Below, in pieces: positions 18,453 to 30,931 of a stretch of 64,000 nt of DNA; the first letter of the stretch is position 1, and each line of letters begins with the position of its first letter. This stretch comes from Bradyrhizobium genosp. L (GTDB taxonomy: Bacteria; Pseudomonadota; Alphaproteobacteria; Rhizobiales; Xanthobacteraceae), in contig NZ_CP061378.1 in assembly GCF_015624485.1 (NCBI RefSeq), positions 1,054,001 through 1,118,000 on the forward strand. The letters run 5' to 3'. The translations under genes were made by a program, and so were the position numbers. The notes under the pieces are model-generated. The model did not search any database, was not told where the DNA came from, and was given only the letters and a program-made list of their open reading frames with translations.

Positions 18453-19982
18453 ATGTCCGTTATCGAAGCCCTTGAACAACGTCGCGCCGGTGCCAAACTC
18501 GGCGGCGGCGAGAAGCGCATCGACGCGCAGCATGCGCGCGGCCGCCTCACCGCGCGGGAGCGGATCGACCTGCTGCTCGACAAGCATTCGTTCGAGGAGA
18601 TGGACATGTTCGTCCAGCACCGCTCGACCGAATTCGGGATGGAGAAGACCAAGATTCCGGGAGACGGCGTGGTCACCGGCTGGGGTACCGTCAACGGCCG
18701 CAAAACGTTTGTCTTCGCCAAGGATTTTACGGTGTTCGGCGGCTCGCTGTCCGAGACCCACGCGCTGAAGATCACAAAGCTCCAGGACTTGGCGATGAAG
18801 GCGCGGGCGCCCATCATCGGCCTCTATGATGCCGGCGGCGCGCGCATCCAGGAGGGCGTCGCCGCGCTCGCCGGCTATTCCTACGTGTTCCGCCGCAACG
18901 TGCTCGCCTCCGGCGTGATCCCGCAGATCTCGGTCATCATGGGCCCCTGCGCCGGTGGCGACGTCTACTCGCCGGCCATGACCGACTTCATCTTCATGGT
19001 GAAGAACACCAGCTACATGTTCGTCACCGGCCCCGACGTCGTGAAGACGGTCACCAACGAGGTCGTCACCGCCGAAGAGCTCGGCGGCGCCTCGGTGCAC
19101 GCCACGCGCTCCTCGATTGCGGACGGCGCCTTCGAGAACGATGTCGAGACGATTTTGCAGATGCGCCGTCTCATCGACTTCCTGCCGGCGAACAACACCG
19201 ACGGCGTGCCGGAATGGCCGAGCTTCGATTCCATCGAGCGGGTCGACATGTCGCTGGACACGCTGATCCCCGACAATCCGAACAAGCCCTACGACATGAA
19301 AGAACTGATCCTGAAAGTCGTGGACGAGGGCGACTTCTTCGAGATCGCCGAGGGTTTTGCCAAGAACATCGTCACCGGCTTCGGCCGTATCGCGGGCCGT
19401 ACTGTCGGTTTCGTCGCCAACCAGCCGATGGTGCTGGCGGGCGTGCTCGACAGCGACGCCTCGCGCAAGGCCGCGCGCTTCGTCCGCTTCTGCGACGCCT
19501 TCAACATCCCGATCGTCACCTTCGTCGACGTGCCGGGCTTCCTGCCGGGCACCGCGCAGGAATATGGCGGCCTGATCAAGCACGGCGCGAAACTGCTGTT
19601 CGCCTATTCGCAGTGCACCGTGTCGCTCGTCACCATCATCACCCGCAAGGCCTATGGCGGCGCCTTCGACGTCATGGCCTCCAAGGAGATCGGCGCCGAC
19701 CTCAACTACGCCTGGCCGACCGCCCAGATCGCGGTGATGGGCGCCAAGGGCGCGGTCGAGATCATCTTCCGCTCCGACATCGGCGACCCCGACAAGATCG
19801 CGGCGCGCACCAAGGAATACGAAGACCGCTTCCTGTCGCCGTTCATCGCGGCGGAACGCGGCTACATCGACGACGTCATCATGCCGCACTCGACCCGCAA
19901 GCGCATCGCCCGCGCGCTGGAGATGCTTAGGGACAAGAAGGTCGAGATGCCGGCCAAGAAGCACGACCACATTCCGTTGTAG
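18453..19982 (+). CDS. pccB: propionyl-CoA carboxylase beta subunit (carboxyltransferase)
   Basis: The 509-residue protein is a biotin-dependent acyl-CoA carboxyltransferase. It has [30 protein letters not shown], the glycine-rich [14 protein letters not shown] and [17 protein letters not shown]. The pattern, including [13 protein letters not shown] and the C-terminal KKHDHIPL, matches PccB of the propionate pathway. It carboxylates propionyl-CoA to methylmalonyl-CoA with PccA, encoded eight bases downstream. The start at 18453 follows lpdA by 17 bases without a clear ribosome-binding site. Base use becomes strongly GC3-rich from here to about 22.0 kb, unlike the dehydrogenase genes before it. 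Confidence 0.93.
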   Translation: MSVIEALEQRRAGAKLGGGEKRIDAQHARGRLTARERIDLLLDKHSFEEMDMFVQHRSTEFGMEKTKIPGDGVVTGWGTVNGRKTFVFAKDFTVFGGSLSETHALKITKLQDLAMKARAPIIGLYDAGGARIQEGVAALAGYSYVFRRNVLASGVIPQISVIMGPCAGGDVYSPAMTDFIFMVKNTSYMFVTGPDVVKTVTNEVVTAEELGGASVHATRSSIADGAFENDVETILQMRRLIDFLPANNTDGVPEWPSFDSIERVDMSLDTLIPDNPNKPYDMKELILKVVDEGDFFEIAEGFAKNIVTGFGRIAGRTVGFVANQPMVLAGVLDSDASRKAARFVRFCDAFNIPIVTFVDVPGFLPGTAQEYGGLIKHGAKLLFAYSQCTVSLVTIITRKAYGGAFDVMASKEIGADLNYAWPTAQIAVMGAKGAVEIIFRSDIGDPDKIAARTKEYEDRFLSPFIAAERGYIDDVIMPHSTRKRIARALEMLRDKKVEMPAKKHDHIPL

Positions 19983-19990
19983 GAAGAGCT

Positions 19991-22006
<2,016 letters not shown>

Positions 22007-22116
22007 AAACCGCAAGAGGCGACCTGAGATGGGCAGCCTGTCTGCAGGAATTCCGGTTACTTCCAGGCAGAAGTCATGTTGGGCAACTCGGCGTCACTTG
22101 GGATTAGGTGGACTTG

Positions 22117-23994
22117 ATGAAAACCGAACGGTTGGCATTGGCATCGGGCTTTGCGCCTGCTTCACGCCAGGACTGGCGCAAGCTGGTTGATGGCGTGCTA
22201 AAGGGAGCGCCGTTCGAAAAGCTGATTGGTAGGACGTACGACGACTTGAGAATCGAGCCGATTTATCTCCGCGCGAAAGACATTGCACTAGTCGACGGGC
22301 GGGCACCCGCGGCGCCTTGGCAGATCATACAGCGCATCGATCATCCAGACGCGGTGACGGCCAATAGGCAGGCCCTTCACGATCTGGAGAATGGGGCGAC
22401 GGGCCTGGCGCTCGTCTTTGCCGGCGCCAACTGCAGCCGCGGGTTCGGTCTCGATCAAACGGCAGGTGCCGTCGCCAAAGCTTTAAAGGACGTCCACCTT
22501 GATGCCGGCATCGGGATTGAACTTCAAATTGGTACAGACGGGCGTAAGACCGCGATCCATGTTGCGGAATATGTGAAGTCGGTCGGTCTCGATCCTGCCG
22601 TCTGCGACATTCGATTTGGGCTCGATCCGCTGGGCGCGTGCGCCCTAAGCGGACGCAGTCCATACACTTGGGAAGAAATCGCACGGAACGTTGCCAGCAC
22701 GATCAAAGGGCTTGTAACGCTGGGGTTCAAGGGGCCGTTTGCCGCGAGCGACGGGCGTATCGTTCATGACGCCGGCGGCTCAGAAGTGCAGGAGCTTGCC
22801 TTTGTGCTCGCCTGCGGCGTGGCATATCTGCACGCTATGGAGGCGGCGCGCATTCCGCTGGATCAAGCGCGAAGTATGATCTATGCGCGACTCACTGCTG
22901 ACGCCGACCAGTTTTTGACTATGGCTAAATTCCGCGCGTTGCGGCTCCTCTGGGCGCGCATCGAATCGGCGTGCGGTGTGGCGCCGAGGCCGCTGTTCAT
23001 TGCGGCTGACACGTCCTGGCGCATGTTGACCCGGCGCGATCCCTACGTAAACATGTTGCGCGCTACCTTGGCGACATTCTCTGCGGGAATCGCCGGTGCC
23101 AATGCGATCACAGTTCTGCCGCACACGTTGGCGCTCGGCCTTCCAGACTCGTTTGCCCGGCGCGTGGCCCGCAACACGCAGCTTCTGCTGCTGGAGGAAA
23201 GCAATCTTGCCAAGGTTAGCGATCCTGCCGCAGGTGCTGGCGGCATTGAGGCGCTAACAACGGAGCTTTGCGACGCGGCCTGGAGGAGTTTTCAAGAGAC
23301 TGAAAATGCGGGCGGCATTTTTGCCGCTCTACAGCAAGGAACGCTTCAGGCGAAGATCACAGCTACACGCACAGCGCGCAGTGCAAATCTCGCGAAACGC
23401 AGCGACCCGCTGACCGGAGTGAGCGAGTTCGCAAACCTTGGCGAAGGCGCAGCGGAGGTACTAAGCGTAAGACCGATGGCTCTTCCGCCTAGCTTTGATC
23501 AGAAATTCGTATTCGACGCACTGCCGCCGATCCGGCTTGCGGAACCCTTCGAATCGCTCCGCGATAAGTCCGATGCGATATTGAAGCTACTCGGCGCGCG
23601 GCCGCGAGTGTTTCTTGCTAATCTCGGCACACCGACCGACTTTACGGCCCGCGCGACATTCGCCAAGAGCTTCTTCGAAGCGGGAGGAATTGAGGCTATC
23701 GACGGCGCCGGCTTCGCCGACCCAGCCGAGCTTGCCCTCGCATTCACGGGATCTGGTGCCGAACTTGCCTGCCTTTGCTCCAGCGATAAGATCTATGCGG
23801 AGCGCGCCGAAATCTCCGCCCACGCGCTTCAGCAAGTCGGAGCTAGGCACATCTATTTGGCGGGACTTCCCTCTCAATCCGAGGCCGCGTTTCGGCGGGC
23901 TGGCATCTGCAGCTTTATTCACGTCAGTTGCGACGCCTTGGCAACGCTAAATGCCGCTTACAACCGGATCCAAAACCCGAAGGTTTCCGGATAA
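22117..23994 (+). CDS. mutA: methylmalonyl-CoA mutase small subunit
   Basis: This 625-residue protein resembles the small, non-cobalamin-binding subunit of heterodimeric methylmalonyl-CoA mutase. It includes [20 protein letters not shown] at the start, [36 protein letters not shown] and a degenerate C-terminal Rossmann region. AGGTGGA lies upstream of the ATG at 22117; a GTG at 22108 is also in frame. With MutB it converts methylmalonyl-CoA to succinyl-CoA. Codon use is clearly less GC-rich than in pccBA before it and mutB after it, suggesting a different history from its neighbours. Confidence 0.9.
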   Translation: MKTERLALASGFAPASRQDWRKLVDGVLKGAPFEKLIGRTYDDLRIEPIYLRAKDIALVDGRAPAAPWQIIQRIDHPDAVTANRQALHDLENGATGLALVFAGANCSRGFGLDQTAGAVAKALKDVHLDAGIGIELQIGTDGRKTAIHVAEYVKSVGLDPAVCDIRFGLDPLGACALSGRSPYTWEEIARNVASTIKGLVTLGFKGPFAASDGRIVHDAGGSEVQELAFVLACGVAYLHAMEAARIPLDQARSMIYARLTADADQFLTMAKFRALRLLWARIESACGVAPRPLFIAADTSWRMLTRRDPYVNMLRATLATFSAGIAGANAITVLPHTLALGLPDSFARRVARNTQLLLLEESNLAKVSDPAAGAGGIEALTTELCDAAWRSFQETENAGGIFAALQQGTLQAKITATRTARSANLAKRSDPLTGVSEFANLGEGAAEVLSVRPMALPPSFDQKFVFDALPPIRLAEPFESLRDKSDAILKLLGARPRVFLANLGTPTDFTARATFAKSFFEAGGIEAIDGAGFADPAELALAFTGSGAELACLCSSDKIYAERAEISAHALQQVGARHIYLAGLPSQSEAAFRRAGICSFIHVSCDALATLNAAYNRIQNPKVSG

Positions 23995-24019
23995 TCGACA
24001 ATCGAACGCGAACACTCAG

Positions 24020-26203
24020 ATGTCATCCATCAGCGTTATCCCGAATTTTGCAAGTATTGCTTTCGAAAGGTGCTCGGTCGCCGCTTCTTCTGTTTCCGTC
24101 GATCCGTGGGTGACTCCGGAGGGCATTCCGGTCAAGTCAGCATACGGAGAAGCAGATATCGCCGGGCTCGATTTCCTTGAGACCTGGCCAGGCATCGCGC
24201 CGTTCCTGCGCGGTCCCTACCCGACCATGTATGTCAACCAGCCCTGGACGGTCAGGCAATATGCCGGCTTCTCCACGGCGGAGGATTCCAACGCGTTCTA
24301 CCGCCGCAACCTCGCCGCCGGGCAGAAGGGTCTCTCGGTCGCCTTCGACCTCGCCACCCATCGCGGCTATGACTCAGATCATCCGCGGGTCGGCGGCGAT
24401 GTCGGCATGGCCGGCGTTGCGATCGATTCCATCTACGACATGCGCACGCTGTTCGCGGGGATCCCGCTCGACCAGATGAGCGTATCCATGACTATGAACG
24501 GCGCTGTGCTGCCGATCCTCGCGCTCTACGTCGCCGCCGCCGAGGAACAGGGCGTGCCGCCGGAGAAGCTTTCAGGGACGATTCAGAACGACATTCTGAA
24601 AGAGTTCATGGTGCGCAATACCTACATCTATCCGCCTGCGCCCTCGATGCGAATCATCTCGGACATCTTTGCCTACACCTCGCAGAAGATGCCGAAATAC
24701 AATTCGATCTCGATCTCCGGCTATCACATGCAGGAGGCCGGCGCGACGCAGGACCTGGAGCTCGCCTATACGCTCGCCGACGGCGTCGAATATCTGCGCG
24801 CCGGGCTTGCCGCCGGACTCGACGTCGACCGCTTCGCGCCGCGGCTGTCGTTCTTCTGGGCGATCGGCATGAACTTCTTCATGGAAGTCGCCAAGCTGCG
24901 CGCCGCGCGCTTGCTGTGGGCGAAGCTGCTCAAGCCGTTCAATCCGAAGGACCCGCGCTCGCTGTCGCTGCGCACGCACAGCCAGACCTCGGGCTGGTCG
25001 CTGACCGCGCAGGACGTCTTCAACAACGTGATGCGCACGACAGTGGAGGCGATGGCGGCGACGCAAGGCCACACCCAGTCGCTGCACACCAACGCGCTCG
25101 ACGAGGCGCTGGCGCTGCCGACCGATTTCTCGGCGCGCATCGCCCGCAACACCCAGCTGTTCCTGCAGCAGGAGAGCGGCACCACCCGCATCATCGATCC
25201 CTGGGGCGGCTCGTATTACGTCGAGCGGCTCACGCGCGACCTCGCCGCCAAGGCATGGGGCCATATCCAGGAGGTCGAGGAACTCGGCGGCATGGCAAAG
25301 GCGATCGAAGCCGGCGTGCCGAAGCTGCGCATCGAGGAAGCCTCGGCCAAGACCCAGGCCCGCATCGATGCCGGCCGGCAGGCGGTGATCGGCGTCAACA
25401 AGTACAAGCCGACGGATGAGACCCCCATCGACATCCTCAAGGTCGACAATACCAATGTCCGGCGGCTTCAGATCGACAAGCTGAAGCGGCTGAAATCCGA
25501 GCGGAACCGGAAGGACGTCGATGCCGCGCTGGCCGCGATCACGCGCTCTGCCGGTGAAGGCAATGGCAATCTGCTCGCGCTCGCGATCGACGCCGCACGG
25601 GCGAAGGCGACCGTCGGCGAAATCTCGGACGCGATGGAGAAGGTGTTCGGCCGGCACCGCGCCGAGATCAAGTCCATCACCGGCGTCTACAAGCGTGAGG
25701 CCTCCAGCATGGGCGACCGGGTCGAGAAGGTTCAGGCGATGATCGATGCCTTCGAGGAAGCGGAAGGGCGCCGTCCGCGCATCCTGGTCGCCAAGATCGG
25801 CCAGGACGGCCACGACCGCGGTCAGAAGGTGATCGCGTCCGCCTTCGCCGACATCGGCTTCGACGTCGACATCGGACCGCTGTTCGCCACCGCCGACGAA
25901 GCGGCGCGGCAGGCCGTCGAGAACGACGTGCACATTCTCGGCGTCTCCTCGCTCGCCGCCGCGCATCTGACCGCCGTGCCGGAGCTGAAAGCCGCGCTGA
26001 AGAAGCAGGGCCGCGACGACATCATGATCATTGTCGGTGGCGTGGTGCCGCCGCAGGATTACGATGCGCTCTACGCGGCCGGTGCCGAGGCGATCTTCCC
26101 GCCCGGGACGGTGATCGCCGATGCCGCGGATCAACTGATCCAGAAGCTCAATGCTCGGCTCGGGCACAGTGAGGCGGCAAATAGTAAGCGCCACGGCAGA
26201 TAG
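24020..26203 (+). CDS. mutB: methylmalonyl-CoA mutase large subunit
   Basis: The 727-residue catalytic subunit has the substrate-binding barrel ([40 protein letters not shown]) and a C-terminal B12-binding domain with the cobalt-ligand motif [16 protein letters not shown] near residue 595, followed by VDIGPLF and GGVVPPQDY. It starts at ATG 24020, 25 bases after mutA. The first 40 codons or so look like mutA in base use; after about 24150 the gene is core-like. The last few codons read into the broken E3 gene that follows, so the C-terminal tail may be altered by the junction. Confidence 0.93.
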   Translation: MSSISVIPNFASIAFERCSVAASSVSVDPWVTPEGIPVKSAYGEADIAGLDFLETWPGIAPFLRGPYPTMYVNQPWTVRQYAGFSTAEDSNAFYRRNLAAGQKGLSVAFDLATHRGYDSDHPRVGGDVGMAGVAIDSIYDMRTLFAGIPLDQMSVSMTMNGAVLPILALYVAAAEEQGVPPEKLSGTIQNDILKEFMVRNTYIYPPAPSMRIISDIFAYTSQKMPKYNSISISGYHMQEAGATQDLELAYTLADGVEYLRAGLAAGLDVDRFAPRLSFFWAIGMNFFMEVAKLRAARLLWAKLLKPFNPKDPRSLSLRTHSQTSGWSLTAQDVFNNVMRTTVEAMAATQGHTQSLHTNALDEALALPTDFSARIARNTQLFLQQESGTTRIIDPWGGSYYVERLTRDLAAKAWGHIQEVEELGGMAKAIEAGVPKLRIEEASAKTQARIDAGRQAVIGVNKYKPTDETPIDILKVDNTNVRRLQIDKLKRLKSERNRKDVDAALAAITRSAGEGNGNLLALAIDAARAKATVGEISDAMEKVFGRHRAEIKSITGVYKREASSMGDRVEKVQAMIDAFEEAEGRRPRILVAKIGQDGHDRGQKVIASAFADIGFDVDIGPLFATADEAARQAVENDVHILGVSSLAAAHLTAVPELKAALKKQGRDDIMIIVGGVVPPQDYDALYAAGAEAIFPPGTVIADAADQLIQKLNARLGHSEAANSKRHGR

Positions 26204-26899
26204 TAACGGCGTATCGGTCCAGATTGAAAGCTCAAAGCCGGGGCGTCGAACTTACGAATTGATCCAGCAGTCCGCAGGCAGAGTGCCGAACAGCGCATAT
26301 CTGGGCTTGGAGAAGATTGGTGTAAGATGCGACGCAAAGGTTTCGTTGCAGTCAATAGGCAAATGCGGACGAATTTGCCTCATATTTTCGCGATCGGCGA
26401 TGTCGCGGGTAACCCGATGCTCGCCCGTAAGGCGGTTCACGAGGGGCATGTCGCGGCAGAGGCGGCTGCCGGGCTCAAGAGCTTATTTGACGAGATGATC
26501 GTCCCGAACGTCGCCTACACTGATCCTGTGGCCTGGGTTGGCATCATGGAACATGAAGCGGCCTCCTCAGGCAGGCACGTTAGATCCGCGAAGTTTCCGT
26601 GGGCTGCCTCGGGCAGAGCGATCGCCTCGGGCGCGTCTTATGGCATGACCAAGCTGATCATCGACCAAGAGACGCACCGCATCATCGGCGGTGTGATCGT
26701 TGGCCCGCACGCTGGCGACATGATTGGAGAAATCTGCCCAGCGATCGAGATGGGCGCCGATGCAATTGATCTCAGCAAGACCATCCATCCGCATCCGACG
26801 TTCGGAGAGACAATAGGCCTGGCTGGCGAAGTGTATGAAGGTGTTTGCACGGATGTGTTGCCGGGTCCGAAGAGACCGACCAAGCGGGCGAGCCACTAG
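26184..26899 (+). pseudogene. frameshifted 3' remnant of a second dihydrolipoyl dehydrogenase gene
   Basis: Two overlapping frames together match the C-terminal third of the E3 at 16723-18435. The first (from about 26184) reads [12 protein letters not shown] and [20 protein letters not shown]. After a frameshift near 26320-26330 the second continues [40 protein letters not shown] and HPHPTFGETIGLAGEVYEG. The FAD and disulfide regions are absent, and one acidic residue near YTDPVAWVG is also lost. An ATG at 26327 could open a 190-residue frame, but the product would be only a dimerisation domain. Its left edge overlaps the mutB end, so it is a recombination scar. The intact paralogue is similar but not identical. 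Confidence 0.85.
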
Positions 26900-26961
26900 A
26901 AATCCAAAAACCTGAGCCGGCTCAGGTGCCTCGCTGCCGATTGTTCATAGGGGACCCGAAT

Positions 26962-27282
26962 ATGGCGGGAAGTTCTCGCAGGGAAGTAAAGGTACCTTTG
27001 AGCGTTCAAGAGGAGGAATTTGCCGCGGCATGTCGAGACTTCGTTCTGGAGAGGAAACCTGATCTCGCGGCATCCATCGTCATTGTACACAACCAGCTCA
27101 GGATTGTGAACGATCCGCATGTTCGGCTCGCGTTTGTAGAACTTGGTCTTGCCAGATTGGTACGAGTTCTACATCTCGCAATCGAGGGCAAGGCGATTGC
27201 GCTCAAAAGAGTGCCAAGACTCCTGTTCGACCTGGCGAGCTATAGAAGGAAGATACTCCGCGCGCTAGGTAGGGACGATTGA
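26962..27282 (+). CDS. hypothetical protein
   Basis: This 106-residue frame begins at an ATG preceded by AGGGGA at a good distance. The protein is mixed charged and hydrophobic, with an amphipathic stretch VRLAFVELGLARLVRVLHLA and a basic C-terminus (RRKILRALGRDD). There is no signal peptide or recognisable domain. The longer reading from 26845 overlaps the pseudogene in another frame and is less likely. It stands alone between the E3 remnant and a terminator-rich gap. Function is unknown. Confidence 0.5.
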   Translation: MAGSSRREVKVPLSVQEEEFAAACRDFVLERKPDLAASIVIVHNQLRIVNDPHVRLAFVELGLARLVRVLHLAIEGKAIALKRVPRLLFDLASYRRKILRALGRDD

Positions 27283-27670
27283 GGACGGCCCCTCGGGTTA
27301 CTAGCACGATTCATTCAACGCGCAGATTAGAGGAATAGATACTCATCGACGCAACGAGGACCGGCAGTCATCCCTTGGCAGGAGATTCGGATCTCTGAAT
27401 TGCAAAGGCGGGTACGGCGGTGCGGGCAATGCGAGATCGGAGCCGGGCGATGAAATGAACTACCGGACGCGCGGAGCCTGGTGATCGGGACCTTCCAAGT
27501 CTCGCGCGCGCTCTTTGTCGTGCTGTCGAAATCGTACGACCCGTCAAATGCCGGAAACGGTGCGGAGAGGTGCCGACTTCAGCACAAAATGCGGTCTGAC
27601 ATGTACGATAGTATTGCTGCTGGAGGTCGTTCGTTGGGTTTCTGCGATCGAATTCCGCATTCGGCGTCTG

Positions 27671-27695
27671 CGAAAGATTTGCGATCTTTCGTTTT
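27671..27695 (+). terminator. intrinsic terminator (first of a tandem pair)
   Basis: An 8-bp stem CGAAAGAT/ATCTTTCG with a 5-base loop is followed by TTTT and CC. It lies 13 bases before a second, stronger terminator. Confidence 0.6.
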
Positions 27696-27708
27696 CCTCC
27701 CTCTACTC

Positions 27709-27736
27709 GGCCCGGCGCGATCGCCGGGCCCTTTTT
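27709..27736 (+). terminator. intrinsic terminator (second of a tandem pair)
   Basis: A perfect 9-bp stem GGCCCGGCG/CGCCGGGCC closes the loop CGAT and is followed by C and five T. It is the clearest rho-independent terminator on the left side of the window. It would stop plus-strand transcripts before the minus-strand MarR gene. Confidence 0.8.
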
Positions 27737-27778
27737 CTCGGCTGCTGACGATATCTAGTGCCGCTCGAAGCCGGTTGA

Positions 27779-28444
27779 TCAGCGTCGTATGATCTTCTTC
27801 AAGATTTCGGTGAGCGCTCGAAATTCATCTTGGGTCAGCGGAGCGAATGTCTCGCCGGAAATCTCGCCAATAGTTTCAATCGCTGCGTCCGCTATCCGTC
27901 TTCCCTTCTCGGTCAAATCTATCTCGCGTCGCCGCGGATCCAGAGGGTCTTTGGAACTCTTGATGAGGCCGCGAGATTTCAGGCGATTGATAACGCCGGT
28001 GATGGTCGCCGAATCATAATGAATTAGCCGTCCTAAGTGGTTTTGCGAGCAAGGACCTACCTCCTTCAATTTCGCTAGCGTCGAGAATTGGGGCCCCGTT
28101 AATTCTTCAATCATCTTAGCGGCAAAGATGGACGTGTGAGTACGGAGCGCGACTCGCAACAAAAAGCCCGGTGCGTCATCCAGCCGGTACGAATCTATAG
28201 CTTCTTTCACTTTCCCGGCCGCGCGCGGCTTTGTCTTGGGTTGCACCACTTTTTGCTTCCTTGCCGTAGGTTGCCTCAGTTCAAGAAATCCAGGCTTTTC
28301 GCTCCGAAGGTCTTCGGTGCCGGCCGATTGTCTACATTTCCCGACCTGGGAAATCCATCTTTGTTCGACTTCGTCCTGTTTAATGCGATTTGCTTCGTTG
28401 AGAGCCCCGGCAGTGGCCGCCTTCGTTGCGTCCGTCGTTGGCAT
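27779..28444 (-). CDS. MarR family regulator, NicR-like by context
   Basis: The protein is 221 residues from the ATG at 28444 (28477 is also possible). A winged-helix MarR domain fills the last 130 residues or so: LTGPQFSTLAKLKEVGPCSQ, GRLIHYDSATITGVINRLKS (recognition helix), then the wing DPLDPRRREIDLTEKGRRI. The first 80 residues or so are basic, low in structure and unusual for MarR; a GTG at 28210 would give a normal 143-residue protein. It is divergent from the molybdenum hydroxylase operon. In Pseudomonas putida the MarR protein NicR controls nicotinate genes, and the position here suggests the same role. Operator-like repeats lie at 28547-28577. Confidence 0.88.
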   Translation of the reverse strand: MPTTDATKAATAGALNEANRIKQDEVEQRWISQVGKCRQSAGTEDLRSEKPGFLELRQPTARKQKVVQPKTKPRAAGKVKEAIDSYRLDDAPGFLLRVALRTHTSIFAAKMIEELTGPQFSTLAKLKEVGPCSQNHLGRLIHYDSATITGVINRLKSRGLIKSSKDPLDPRRREIDLTEKGRRIADAAIETIGEISGETFAPLTQDEFRALTEILKKIIRR

Positions 28445-28546
28445 TTGGAAATCCGCTCCGCCTAAGAGGCAAACCATTCTCGCAAGCGCTCGGTTAGACC
28501 GATTCGCTCGGCTTGCCTCGGATCACGGGAAGAAACCAACTCAGCG

Positions 28547-28577
28547 CTTGTAGACGAGTGTAGCGCTTGCATACGAG
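28547..28577. promoter_or_regulatory. paired operator-like repeats upstream of the hydroxylase operon
   Basis: Two near-identical 12-base imperfect palindromes, CTTGTAGACGAG (28547-28558) and CTTGCATACGAG (28566-28577), are spaced 19 bases apart, each within a GCGCTTG-to-GAGTG repeat. They lie between the divergent MarR gene and the hydroxylase operon. They are degenerate forms of the perfect palindrome CTTGTATACAAG found upstream of the chemoreceptor at 38288. This suggests a shared regulator, probably the local MarR protein. Confidence 0.6.
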
Positions 28578-28668
28578 TGGTAAATGTCGTAGTGTCCTGA
28601 GATTGCTCCCGGGGCCTTTTGCTTCTCGCCTTACGGAGCGGCGCACCAAAGTACTGTCGGATTTGCGT

Positions 28669-30927
28669 ATGTCGGCGATTGACAACATGAGTTCCGTTCG
28701 ACCCGACCTGATTGAAAAGGTCACGGGACGCGCTGAGTACGTTACCGACCTGACGGTTCCGGGGATGCTGCACGGCTTTGTGGTTCGCTCGCCGGCCATT
28801 CATGCCCGCATCGTTTCGATTGATACGAGCGCCGCACGATCGATGGGCGGCGTCGTGGACGTGCTCATCGGCGAAGATGTCGCTTCGTTCGGTTGCTGGG
28901 GTGTTGTGCTCAAGGACCGGCCGATTATTGCTACCGACCGTGTGCGATATGTGGGCGAACCCGTCGCCGTGGTGATCGCGGAGACAATCGAGATTGCGGA
29001 AAACGCCGCAGAACTAGTCGATGTCGAATACGACGAGCTTCCGCGCGCAACGACCATCCAGGAAGCCCTGGCGAAAGATGCGCCGCTCATCCACGAGCGC
29101 CACGAAAACCTCGAAGACTTTTACTTCAGGGGTGGGGCACGGCCGACCGAGAGCAGCAACGTATTCCATACTTACCGGAGCAACGTCGGGGACGTCGACG
29201 CTGCTGAGGCAGCCGCGGCTTTTATCCACGAAGACCATTTCACCTTCCCGGCCATTTCTCACTTCGCAATGGAGCCGCATGCGGTCATTGCTGATTTCCA
29301 GGGCGGTTCCCTCACGGTCTGGGCGGGCGCACAAACGCCGAGCGCTGTTCAGAAGGTGCTCTCGCGCCTCTTCGGACTGCAGTTGGCCAAGGTCCGGGTG
29401 ATCGTTCCATTTGTCGGCGGAGGGTTTGGCGGCAAGGCCTCGGTGAAGATCGAGCCTTTGGTTGCCGCTGCTTCGTGGAAGGTGCAACGCCCAGTCCGCG
29501 TTGCCCAATCCATAGTTGAATCGATGCTCACGTGTCGAAGGTTGGGCGCCGACATTACGATTCGAACCGCCGTGGACGCTGAGGGACGGATTCTCGCCAA
29601 CAGCGCCAAACTGCTGCTCGATGGCGGGGCATATTCCGACACAGGCTCGGCCGTCGCCACTAAAGCGGCAAATCGCATCATGGGCCCCTACGCGGTGCCC
29701 AATCTGCGTCTCGAGGCCTGCGCGGTCTACACGAACACCGTTCCAGGTGCAGCATTCCGCTCGATCGGGGGACCGCAAGCTGTTTGGGCCAAGGAATCGC
29801 ACATGGATAATGTCGCCGCGGCAATCGGCATGGATCCGGCGGAGTTTCGGTTGCTGAATTTGGCGTCCCGCGGTGAGCGCATCCGCCCCGATTTGCGGGC
29901 GCTCGATATGGATATGAGCGAGCTGATAGGCCGGGTGACCCAGTCGTTCGCATCGGAGGTGAAGGCCTCCAACCGGCAGGCGTGTGGACTGGCAGTCGCC
30001 GCAACCGATCCGGCCAATACGCCGATCAGCAACGCGATCGTACGTCTTAAGATCGATGGGTCGATCCTAGTTTCGGTCTCCAGCATTGAAGTCGGCCAGG
30101 GCGCGCACGCGGCCATGGCGCGCATCGCATCGCAGACCTTGAAGCAGCCGGCCTCCGCGGTAACCGTCTTGCGCACCGATACGGCCGTCGCCCCTTACGA
30201 CTGGGGCACAGGCGCAAGCCGATCGACCGTGGTCGTGGGCCTTTCCGTCGAGAATGCCGCAATCGACGCAGCCGATCAGATCCTCGAAATGGTTGCTGAT
30301 GTTTGGGAGCTTCCCCGGGAGAACCTGTCACTTGTTGAGGGGGGTGTCTCTACCGGATCAGAGGTTCTCACTTTCCATCAGATTTTTCACCGCACGCTGG
30401 GTGTCGACTCGGGAGAGGTCATCGGCCGCGGCGCGATTACGCCGCGCTCGAAGAAGGGCGCCCTGGCCGAGTCCCCTCTGTTCTGGGAGACTTCCGCGGG
30501 CCTTGCTGAAATCGTTGTCGATGAAGGCACCGGCGAGATCCGTGTCCCCCGATATGCCAGCGCCGCTGACGTCGGCCGCGTGATCAATCGCGTCGCCGCG
30601 GAAGGGCAGGATGAGGGGGCTGCCGTCATGGGTCTCGGACACGCGCTTTATGAAGTGTTGGAGTTCGAGGATGGGCAGCCGATCAACGCGACGCCTATCG
30701 ATTATTGGATCCCGCGCATCTCTGACGTCCCCGCCGTGTTTGACACCATTCTTGTCGAAAACGGCGACGGTCCTGGCCCAGGCGGCGCCAAGGGTATGGG
30801 CGAGGGAGCAATCCTTCCCGTTGCGCCAGCAATCGCCAACGCACTGTTCTCCACCTACGGCATTCGGATCACCGATCTGCCGATGACGCCAGAAAAAGTG
30901 TGGCGAGCCCTGCAGAAGAGGAACTGA
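28669..30927 (+). CDS. molybdopterin-binding large subunit of a xanthine dehydrogenase-family hydroxylase
   Basis: This 752-residue protein shows the Mo-cofactor landmarks of the xanthine oxidase family: VGGGFGGKASVKIEP, AFRSIGGPQAVWAKESHMD, SIEVGQGAHAAMARIASQTL, and the catalytic Glu in GAKGMGEGAILPVAPAIANA. The AYRCSFR active-site loop of CO dehydrogenase is absent, so it is not a CO-oxidising enzyme. With the FAD and iron-sulfur subunits encoded at 31384 and 32255 it should hydroxylate an N-heteroaromatic ring with water. Gene context points to nicotinate hydroxylation to 6-hydroxynicotinate. Start 28669 is preferred; 28687 is an alternative. Confidence 0.9.
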   Translation: MSAIDNMSSVRPDLIEKVTGRAEYVTDLTVPGMLHGFVVRSPAIHARIVSIDTSAARSMGGVVDVLIGEDVASFGCWGVVLKDRPIIATDRVRYVGEPVAVVIAETIEIAENAAELVDVEYDELPRATTIQEALAKDAPLIHERHENLEDFYFRGGARPTESSNVFHTYRSNVGDVDAAEAAAAFIHEDHFTFPAISHFAMEPHAVIADFQGGSLTVWAGAQTPSAVQKVLSRLFGLQLAKVRVIVPFVGGGFGGKASVKIEPLVAAASWKVQRPVRVAQSIVESMLTCRRLGADITIRTAVDAEGRILANSAKLLLDGGAYSDTGSAVATKAANRIMGPYAVPNLRLEACAVYTNTVPGAAFRSIGGPQAVWAKESHMDNVAAAIGMDPAEFRLLNLASRGERIRPDLRALDMDMSELIGRVTQSFASEVKASNRQACGLAVAATDPANTPISNAIVRLKIDGSILVSVSSIEVGQGAHAAMARIASQTLKQPASAVTVLRTDTAVAPYDWGTGASRSTVVVGLSVENAAIDAADQILEMVADVWELPRENLSLVEGGVSTGSEVLTFHQIFHRTLGVDSGEVIGRGAITPRSKKGALAESPLFWETSAGLAEIVVDEGTGEIRVPRYASAADVGRVINRVAAEGQDEGAAVMGLGHALYEVLEFEDGQPINATPIDYWIPRISDVPAVFDTILVENGDGPGPGGAKGMGEGAILPVAPAIANALFSTYGIRITDLPMTPEKVWRALQKRN

Positions 30928-30931
30928 ATTC

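Larger units (their letters stand above)
27283..27778. other. 496-base intergenic region
   Basis: No convincing coding sequence is seen. An open frame at 27481-27792 has poor composition and runs through two hairpins. The region holds two consecutive terminator-like hairpins near its right end, described separately. Whether a short untranslated RNA ends at them cannot be told by eye. Confidence 0.5.

Noticed and set aside
18339..19970. 543-residue open frame antisense to pccB
   Set aside because: It exactly mirrors a well-supported carboxyltransferase gene and its composition (His/Asp/Arg-rich) is that of an antisense shadow in GC-rich DNA.
24572..26194. 540-residue open frame antisense to mutB
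   Set aside because: Mirror of the mutase gene. It lacks any domain pattern and results from high GC at third positions.
26845..26961. N-terminal extension of the hypothetical protein at 26962
   Set aside because: It overlaps the end of the E3 remnant in another frame, while the ATG at 26962 has its own ribosome-binding site.
27481..27792. 103-residue open frame in the gap before the MarR gene
   Set aside because: No ribosome-binding site or protein-like composition, and it reads through two terminator hairpins.
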